Virus record (IMG/VR): IMGVR_UViG_3300045995_000759
Coordinates: 1 to 20,336 of that record
Length of the DNA: 20,336 nucleotides
Direction: 5' to 3' (one strand)
Source: a virus
In this document: one piece after another, positions 15,681-20,336 of the stretch
How positions within the stretch are numbered: position 1 is the stretch's first letter
Layout: each line of letters starts with the position of its first letter
Notes under the pieces: model-generated
Database searches by the model: none
Told to the model about the DNA's origin: nothing
The model's input: only the letters and a program-made list of their open reading frames with translations
Position numbers and translations under genes: made by a program

Positions 15681-17765
15681 ATGAATTTAGAATGCCTTAA
15701 TGATATAATCACAGATAATTTAGCAATATATATTGACATAACAAACATTAAATCATGGAATTTAAATACAGGTTTTACATCTGTTAGTTTAACTAAATGG
15801 AGTGGTGCTTTTTCAGATAACATAAATTTAATGGATTTTGGGTTAACAGCTTTTGATAATGGAAGAACCAATATTATGTGGAGTGGAATTACATTAACAC
15901 CGCAAGATGCTTATTTATCAATGTATAGAGTTGGTTATAATAATATTATAAATCCAACAACGGGAGAAACAAGTGGGGTTACTGCAACAACACAATATGA
16001 TATATATCCAATGAGTGCTGTTACATTAACATCTGGTACAACTGGAAATTATTTTGAATTAAATGGTGGTTATTTACAAGGATTTTTTAAATTAAAAGAT
16101 TATAATTATTCAATATTTTCATCACGATATAACGGTATTACAATTGAAACATTGCTATATCTTCATCCAGATTCTCATGGTATTTTCTTTATGATGGGTG
16201 CACGTGCGGAAGATAAATATAATTCATATTTTTCTGGTGAAACAATAACAGGTGTTACAACAACTGGTGTTGTGACAAGTCTGGACAATCATTTAGAAGC
16301 ACTTACAAAAACTGAAGTACTAAAAAGTGGTTTTATTAATTTTGAAGATAGATTTAGAACAGATTATATTGAAGAACCTGCAATTAATAATATTAATAAT
16401 AATGTAATTGCATTTGAAATAACAGAAGATAAAAGAATTGTATATAAATATGTTGATAATAAAGGACATGTTATAACAAACACATCATCAATTGTTATTA
16501 ACGGAACAGGTTTTACAATGATTGACATTACATATTTGCCAAATAATATTATTTTAGACCCAATATCTTTAGATTGTTCATTACAAAGAACAGGTAAATT
16601 AATTATATATGTCAATGGTCGTGCTGTTTGGATAATTTATGATTTTCCAGAATTTTATTTTAAATCATTTAATAATGATAAAGAAAAACAATTGGGTGTT
16701 CCATATTCAATAAGTTGGGGTGGTGGTTCGTTTGGATTAAAACATTCGTGGCATTATGATTATCAAACATACATAATTTATAATGGTCAAGATTCTAATT
16801 ATGTTAAGAGCAAATTTTTTGTTCAAGGCAATCCAATTTCAACTGAATGTATTTCTGCCAATGACAATTATTTAGCTGGTTTATCGTTAAGTGCCGATAC
16901 AACCACATTTGTACTCAAAGACAAATGTGATTCTCTTATTGATGTTCCATATACAATAATGCGTATTGATTATACTGGTGAAACAAGCACAACAACAGGC
17001 AAAACATATTTTATAAAATTCAACCAACCAGTTTCTGTATTATCAAACAGAGATTATGAAATAGATTTATCAATATTTGATGGAGGATTTTTTAAAAATG
17101 TTGATATTAATAGTAATACAATAACAAATAAAATTTCTTTATTGGTTTATAGTGACACTGTTGATGTTAATATTATTAATGATATTGAATATAGATATCC
17201 AATAAGTGCATCATATCTTTCAGAATTAGCAAATCTTGGTTTATATCCATTTCCAGACAGACAAGAATATCAATATCTTAGAAATGGTATTATGTATTAT
17301 GGAGCAACAGGTTTTCCTGTAATTAGTGATGAATTTTCATATCTATATATTTATGATTTCAATAATATGTTGTTACATCAAACAATACGTGGTGCAATTG
17401 TAACAGGTCAAAATGGTTGGAAACCATTAAAAACCGTTTTTAGAATTCCTGATAATATTGGTCAACAATTTGTAAATATTGGTTTGTTAATTGAAACCGA
17501 TGATTCATTTAATTTAAATAAACCTTTATTTGTAACAAATTTTACATATACTGCTGCAGATATTTTAGTACAAGATGCAAGAAAAGATAATTTAACTATT
17601 GAACAGAATTTTAATAATTCTTTTATTGGTGGAATTCAAAAATTAAGAATTTATGATAAAGCATTAACATATTCTGAAATTATTCATAATGTTTCAATAG
17701 AAGCAAAAAATTATCCCGCATTAAATTTAAGTGTAAGTAAAGGTGGAAGAATCATATATAGATAA
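15681..17765 (+). CDS. Large tail or virion-surface protein with LamG-like C-terminus
   Basis: The 694-residue protein is rich in Asn, Thr, Ile and Tyr, strongly beta-type, without signal peptide or membrane segment. Near its end, IGGIQKLRIYDKALTYSEIIHN (about 658-679) resembles the last strands of concanavalin/LamG-like jelly rolls, which bind glycans in tail and surface proteins. A central part (about 310-365; GKLIIYVNGRAVWIIYDF, GGGSFGLKH) has the same jelly-roll character. A tail or receptor-binding role fits composition and phage context, but no specific family was recognised. The downstream zinc-ribbon gene starts inside its last codons, so both are probably on one transcript from the motif at 15654. 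Confidence 0.75.
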   Translation: MNLECLNDIITDNLAIYIDITNIKSWNLNTGFTSVSLTKWSGAFSDNINLMDFGLTAFDNGRTNIMWSGITLTPQDAYLSMYRVGYNNIINPTTGETSGVTATTQYDIYPMSAVTLTSGTTGNYFELNGGYLQGFFKLKDYNYSIFSSRYNGITIETLLYLHPDSHGIFFMMGARAEDKYNSYFSGETITGVTTTGVVTSLDNHLEALTKTEVLKSGFINFEDRFRTDYIEEPAINNINNNVIAFEITEDKRIVYKYVDNKGHVITNTSSIVINGTGFTMIDITYLPNNIILDPISLDCSLQRTGKLIIYVNGRAVWIIYDFPEFYFKSFNNDKEKQLGVPYSISWGGGSFGLKHSWHYDYQTYIIYNGQDSNYVKSKFFVQGNPISTECISANDNYLAGLSLSADTTTFVLKDKCDSLIDVPYTIMRIDYTGETSTTTGKTYFIKFNQPVSVLSNRDYEIDLSIFDGGFFKNVDINSNTITNKISLLVYSDTVDVNIINDIEYRYPISASYLSELANLGLYPFPDRQEYQYLRNGIMYYGATGFPVISDEFSYLYIYDFNNMLLHQTIRGAIVTGQNGWKPLKTVFRIPDNIGQQFVNIGLLIETDDSFNLNKPLFVTNFTYTAADILVQDARKDNLTIEQNFNNSFIGGIQKLRIYDKALTYSEIIHNVSIEAKNYPALNLSVSKGGRIIYR

Positions 17766-17976
17766 AATCGATGTTTTATTAGAAATTTATGAAGGTTGGA
17801 AAAATTTTGCGTTTCCAAGTCCAAAAGTAGAAGAATTAGCTACAAGAAGAATTGCAATTTGTGTTAAAAATAATTGTGGAAAATTTCAAACAAATAAATT
17901 TTGTTCATTATGCGGATGTTACATGCCCGCAAAAACAAGAAATCCTAAGTCTCATTGTAGACTAAAAAAATGGTAA
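17743..17976 (+). CDS. Small zinc-ribbon-like phage protein
   Basis: The 77-residue protein has an N-terminal helix (IYEGWKNFAFPS) and then a cysteine-rich part: RIAIC-VKNNC (C40, C45), FCSLCGC (C54, C57, C59), MPAKTR and a final C72 before the terminal KKW. The pattern C-x4-C-x8-C-x2-C-G-C fits a small zinc ribbon of a type seen in many large phages; partner and role are unknown. No ATG is available in frame: the start is a GTG at 17743, overlapping the end of the tail-protein gene by 23 bases. It ends exactly where the convergent gene at 17977 ends. Confidence 0.75.
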   Translation: MEESYIDKIDVLLEIYEGWKNFAFPSPKVEELATRRIAICVKNNCGKFQTNKFCSLCGCYMPAKTRNPKSHCRLKKW

Positions 17977-18594
17977 TTAGCAATACGGTACATTTCGAAC
18001 ATTAACGTTTGAATCAGGTGTTCTAATTTCTACACTTGTATATGCTCTAATATAACTTTCAGTATATTCTCTGATAAATAACATTTTTATTTTTGGCGGT
18101 GCTTTTTTAAATGCTAAAAAATCAATTTCATCACCTTCTTTAGTATTTAAAGTTGCGTTAATATCGCTCCAATCAAATTCATTAAACCATTCATTACCTG
18201 ATGGTGCAATATCGCTATCGGTTGTACCACCAAGTCTTCCTTTATCATAATCATCACGTTTGCTTATGGTAATACCATCACTATAAAAATCTAATCCAAA
18301 TTTAAGTGCATCTTTATTCTGATCATATTTATATTCAACATTAAGAAAATATTCAAGAGTAAGTTTTGAAGCATCTTCCGTATCGTTTTCCCAATTACCA
18401 CCAATATTTGATTCAGAAATAGTAGTTTTAATTTTATTTTTATTTAAAAGTGAATCACAAATAAATTGTTTTTGAAAATCTTCATTTTTCAATAAATCAA
18501 CAATTTCTTGTTCTTTTGAATATTTTTCATTACCCAAAAAATCAAATTCTGAAATCTCTTCATTAATGATTTTTATAAAATCTTTATTTCCCAT
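17977..18594 (-). CDS. Hypothetical phage protein, 205 residues
   Basis: Not assignable to a named family. The N-terminal 60 residues are a charged helical part (EQEIVDLLKNEDFQKQFICD); the remainder is beta-rich and acidic (LTLEYFLNVEYKYDQ, LKFGLDFYSDGITIS) and ends in a basic-aromatic strand segment (YIRAYTSVEIRTPDSNVNVR). There is no membrane segment. The ATG at 18594 follows the promoter motif by 9 bases. Its stop codon directly abuts the stop of the zinc-ribbon gene on the other strand, with no terminator between them. Confidence 0.78.
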   Translation of the reverse strand: MGNKDFIKIINEEISEFDFLGNEKYSKEQEIVDLLKNEDFQKQFICDSLLNKNKIKTTISESNIGGNWENDTEDASKLTLEYFLNVEYKYDQNKDALKFGLDFYSDGITISKRDDYDKGRLGGTTDSDIAPSGNEWFNEFDWSDINATLNTKEGDEIDFLAFKKAPPKIKMLFIREYTESYIRAYTSVEIRTPDSNVNVRNVPYC

Positions 18595-18603
18595 TGATTT
18601 GAA

Positions 18604-18618
18604 TTTAACATAAATACT
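18604..18618 (-). promoter_or_regulatory. Late-promoter-like motif for the gene at 17977-18594
   Basis: Reads AGTATTTATGTTAAA on the minus strand, 9 bases from the ATG at 18594. The ATG contained in the motif is not in frame with this gene. Confidence 0.55.
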
Positions 18619-18658
18619 AAAAATTTTATATAAATGATAATAAAATTTACAATTTCAA

Positions 18659-18673
18659 AGTATTTATGTATGA
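18659..18673 (+). promoter_or_regulatory. Late-promoter-like motif for a predicted small RNA
   Basis: Reads AGTATTTATGTATGA on the plus strand. No plus-strand gene follows before the terminator at 18791, apart from a doubtful 27-codon frame (18670-18753). Confidence 0.5.
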
Positions 18674-18829
18674 AAAATCATTGCTTAATTATTTATATTA
18701 AGTTAGGTCTGGTTAAAGTCAGGAATGATTTTAGAATTTTAATCGCCAAATAGTGGTTATGTAAAATTTTAATCCTTGACTGAACTTTATAATAATTGCA
18801 CCATTTTAATCTGGTGCAATTATTTTTTT
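18674..18829 (+). ncRNA. Predicted structured small RNA with own promoter and terminator
   Basis: About 155 bases between a promoter motif and a strong terminator. Three foldable parts follow each other. A short hairpin pairs CTTAAT (18684-18689) with ATTAAG (18697-18702). A long imperfect hairpin runs from 18717 to 18781: AGTCAGGA (18717-18724) pairs with TCCTTGACT (18773-18781) with one bulge, and its upper part pairs 18735-18748 with 18754-18768 (one mismatch, one bulge, one G-U) around loop AATAG. The terminator hairpin comes last. A 27-codon frame starting 18670 is possible but has no recognisable product and overlaps the stems. Function unknown; it does not resemble a tRNA. Predicted from sequence alone. 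Confidence 0.5.
18791..18829 (+). terminator. Intrinsic terminator of the predicted small RNA
   Basis: A perfect 13-pair stem, AATAATTGCACCA (18791-18803) with TGGTGCAATTATT (18812-18824), an 8-base loop and a T run to 18829. The other strand has no T run after the hairpin (ATAAAG), so it terminates plus-strand transcription. Its tail overlaps the stop codon of the minus-strand aminomutase gene. Confidence 0.85.
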
Positions 18830-20030
18830 ATATCGGATATTCATATTCTTTATCCAAATAATTGGTTAAAATAATCTTATCGTCTTTTATTTCTTTTACA
18901 TAATTTGGTAAAAGTGGAATTTTACCACCACCACCGGGAGCATCAATTACATAGTATGGTACAGCATATCCCGATGTAAATCCTCTAAGTCCTTTCATAA
19001 TTTCTAATCCTTTTGAAATTGGTGTTTCAAAATGATTTCCACCCAAAATTTTATCCATTTGATAAATATAATATGGCTTTACTCTGATAGTTAGTAAAAG
19101 ACGATTTAGTTTTTTAAATATTTCAACATCATCATTAATTCCTTTTAAAAGCACACTCTGTGAACCTAATGGTATTCCAGCATCAGCTAACATATTACAT
19201 GCTTTTTGTGTTTCTGGAGTAAGTTCATCAGGATGCGTAAAATGTATACTTATATATAAAGGATGATATTTTTTTAATATATTTATTAATTCTGTTGTTA
19301 TTCGCATAGGTAATACAACAGGAACTTTAGTTCCAATACGTATTATTTCCACATGTTCAATACTTCGTAATCTTTTTAAAATATACTCAATTTGATCATC
19401 TCTTAAAGTAAGCGGATCACCACCCGAAATAATGACATCTCTGATATTTTTATTATTTTCAATATATTTAAAACCTTTTTCCCATTCATTTTGTGTGGCA
19501 ATAATATGATTTTCTTTTGAAACTAAATGACTTCTCGTACAAAATCTGCAATAGGTACTACAGAAATTAGTTACTAAAAATAATGCTCTATCAGGATATC
19601 TATGCACAATATTTGGTACAGGTGAATTTTTTTGTTCATCAAGCGGATCGTCTTGTTCTCCTTTAATTGAAATTAATTCATCAACTGTTGGAATTATAGT
19701 TTTATAAAGAACATGATCGTTTGGAAGTATATTTAAAAGATAAGCAAAATAAGGCGTTATTCTAAATGGTAAATGATTTTTTGGCATATTGATAATTGTA
19801 CCGTTTTTTTTCTTTCCCAATAACTTAATTAATTTTTCGGTACTGGTTATACTGTTTTTTATTTGCCATATCCAATTATTCCAATCTTCAATGGATGTTC
19901 CAGTATAATTTTCTTCAATGAAATTCTTTAGTTTAATATTTATTGGCAAGGATGAGTCCTTGCCCCCCGCAGGAGGTAAATCAGAGTCTTCTGATTCGAT
20001 TTGAATTGATTGTAAAATCCGTTCGTTCAT
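18828..20030 (-). CDS. kamA: Lysine 2,3-aminomutase-like radical SAM enzyme
   Basis: Members convert L-lysine to L-beta-lysine with S-adenosylmethionine, a [4Fe-4S] cluster and PLP. The 400-residue protein matches the family throughout. DWNNWIWQIKNSI (49-61) is the family N-terminus, SPVPNIVHRYPDRALF the entry to the barrel, C157-x3-C161-x2-C164 the radical SAM cluster, SGGDPL (202-207) the SAM contact, and PGGGGK (365-370) holds the PLP lysine K370. D326 and D363 match the two aspartates that bind the substrate amino group in the clostridial enzyme (D293, D330), favouring lysine over glutamate. Residues 1 to ~38 are an extension with a GC-rich hairpin patch at 19945-19978. In a phage this would be an auxiliary metabolic gene; beta-lysine can serve as osmolyte, in fermentation or in EF-P modification. 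The exact substrate is unproven. Confidence 0.9.
   Translation of the reverse strand: MNERILQSIQIESEDSDLPPAGGKDSSLPINIKLKNFIEENYTGTSIEDWNNWIWQIKNSITSTEKLIKLLGKKKNGTIINMPKNHLPFRITPYFAYLLNILPNDHVLYKTIIPTVDELISIKGEQDDPLDEQKNSPVPNIVHRYPDRALFLVTNFCSTYCRFCTRSHLVSKENHIIATQNEWEKGFKYIENNKNIRDVIISGGDPLTLRDDQIEYILKRLRSIEHVEIIRIGTKVPVVLPMRITTELINILKKYHPLYISIHFTHPDELTPETQKACNMLADAGIPLGSQSVLLKGINDDVEIFKKLNRLLLTIRVKPYYIYQMDKILGGNHFETPISKGLEIMKGLRGFTSGYAVPYYVIDAPGGGGKIPLLPNYVKEIKDDKIILTNYLDKEYEYPI
19945..19978 (-). repeat. GC-rich palindrome inside the aminomutase 5' coding region
   Basis: GGCAAGGATGAGTCCTTGCC is an 8-pair stem with a 4-base loop, followed by CCCCGCAGGAGG. In a very AT-rich gene this codes LPPAGGKDSSLP with codons rare around it (GCG, GGG, GGC, GAC, TCC). 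It lies in the non-conserved N-terminal extension, before the family fold starts, and may be an inserted palindromic repeat that kept the frame open. Confidence 0.5.
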
Positions 20031-20041
20031 TTAAAAATTTA

Positions 20042-20056
20042 TTTCATATAAATATA
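20042..20056 (-). promoter_or_regulatory. Weak variant promoter-like motif for the aminomutase gene
   Basis: Reads TATATTTATATGAAA on the minus strand, 11 bases before the ATG at 20030. Two core mismatches make it the poorest copy, and AT-richness could explain it. Confidence 0.3.
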
Positions 20057-20130
20057 AGAAAAACATAAAAAAGTCGAACAAATATATATCTTTTTTTAAT
20101 AAAAACAAATAATAAAATTTTTATTTTTTT

Positions 20131-20140
20131 GAACATGTTC
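20131..20140. promoter_or_regulatory. Perfect 10-base palindrome in a divergent intergenic region
   Basis: GAACATGTTC stands between the divergent genes at 20030 and 20215 and could be a binding site for a dimeric regulator. The rest of this 184-base gap is A/T runs and two promoter-like motifs. Confidence 0.25.
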
Positions 20141-20190
20141 TTTCATACATAATTATAAAAAAATAATAATTGTTTTTTAAATATATTTAT

Positions 20191-20205
20191 AGTATTTATG
20201 ATAAA
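20191..20205 (+). promoter_or_regulatory. Late-promoter-like motif for the gene starting at 20215
   Basis: Reads AGTATTTATGATAAA on the plus strand, 9 bases before the ATG at 20215. Confidence 0.55.
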
Positions 20206-20214
20206 ATTATTATT

Positions 20215-20336
20215 ATGAAAGATAATAAACAAAGACTTTTCGAAGTCATGGAAAGAGTTGTTCCAAATTTTAAACAACCAGAAAAAGAAAATTTAAAAGA
20301 AATAGCACCTGTTGCTGCTACCAGTACTGCAACACA
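20215..20336 (+). CDS. Start of an LFE-tagged protein (3' end outside window)
   Basis: Only 40 codons are visible. The product begins MKDNKQRLFEVMERVVPNFK, an unmistakable copy of the N-terminal tag seen in the proteins starting at 14451, 14064 and 15607, followed by a Lys/Glu stretch (ENLKEIAPVAA) with a second LxE tripeptide. The body of the protein lies beyond the window, so its function cannot be judged. The start is fixed by the promoter motif 9 bases upstream and by alignment of the tag. It is on the opposite strand from the other tagged genes and far from them, so the tag is not simply the product of a local tandem duplication. Confidence 0.75.
   Translation, partial: MKDNKQRLFEVMERVVPNFKQPEKENLKEIAPVAATSTAT

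Noticed and set aside
18705-18725. A tRNA D-arm-like string (GGTCTGGTTAAAGTC)
   Set aside because: No complementary D-stem, no anticodon arm and no acceptor stem surround it.
18670-18753. A 27-codon frame starting MKNHCLIIYIK
   Set aside because: Its ATG begins within the promoter motif, closer than in any accepted gene, the product is unrecognisable, and the sequence is better explained by RNA helices. Not excluded completely.
19955-19972. A -1 frameshift site (G GGG GGC followed by a hairpin) in the aminomutase gene
   Set aside because: The stem starts within the slippery string without the usual spacer, and the -1 frame ends after a few codons, so no useful product results.
1-20336. CRISPR arrays, insertion sequences or integrase genes
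   Set aside because: No spaced direct repeats, transposase or recombinase motifs were seen; the only tandem repeats are coding low-complexity units.

Overview
The window is a piece of a very AT-rich tailed bacteriophage genome, most likely a large myovirus. The evidence is a T4-type portal (gp20-like), a large terminase subunit, and a baseplate-hub-like protein fused to a GH25 lysozyme. Almost no gene has a Shine-Dalgarno sequence; start codons sit behind A/T-only leaders. Together with the low GC this suggests a Bacteroidota-type host, which is inference. All coordinates and motifs were read by eye; no database search was possible.

Layout. 14-2689 (+): hub/lysozyme fusion, whose 5' end may lie outside the window. 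2692-7669 (-): morphogenesis block read terminase, portal, unknown helical protein. 7670-7796: short gap with a GC-richer two-hairpin element. 7797-8285 (-): unknown protein. 8318-8770 (-): small membrane protein, cut off from the gene before it by a terminator and lacking the phage promoter motif. 8868-11903 (-): 1011-residue acidic, repeat-rich presumed virion protein. 11981-15607 (-): run of five genes (GP88-like cysteine protein, charged disordered protein, protein with a KWIQKA motif, nucleotidyltransferase, small unknown). 15681-17976 (+): large tail/surface protein plus a small zinc-ribbon protein. 17977-18594 (-): unknown. 18659-18829 (+): predicted structured non-coding RNA with its own promoter motif and a strong terminator. 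18828-20030 (-): lysine 2,3-aminomutase-like radical SAM enzyme. 20215-end (+): start of another gene. No gene-free stretch exceeds 300 bases.

Two organising signals stand out. First, a 15-base motif, consensus AGTATTTATNNTAAA, lies just upstream of most genes or gene runs, on both strands and always in the gene's own orientation. It is probably the phage's late promoter, used almost once per gene. Second, four otherwise unrelated proteins begin with the same short N-terminal tag, (R/L/Q)LFExMxxΦ and usually FK soon after. The tag contains an LxE tripeptide of the kind cut by T4-type prohead proteases, so it may be a capsid-targeting peptide for proteins packaged with the DNA. The tagged set, the structured RNA and the aminomutase gene are the most novel parts of the window.
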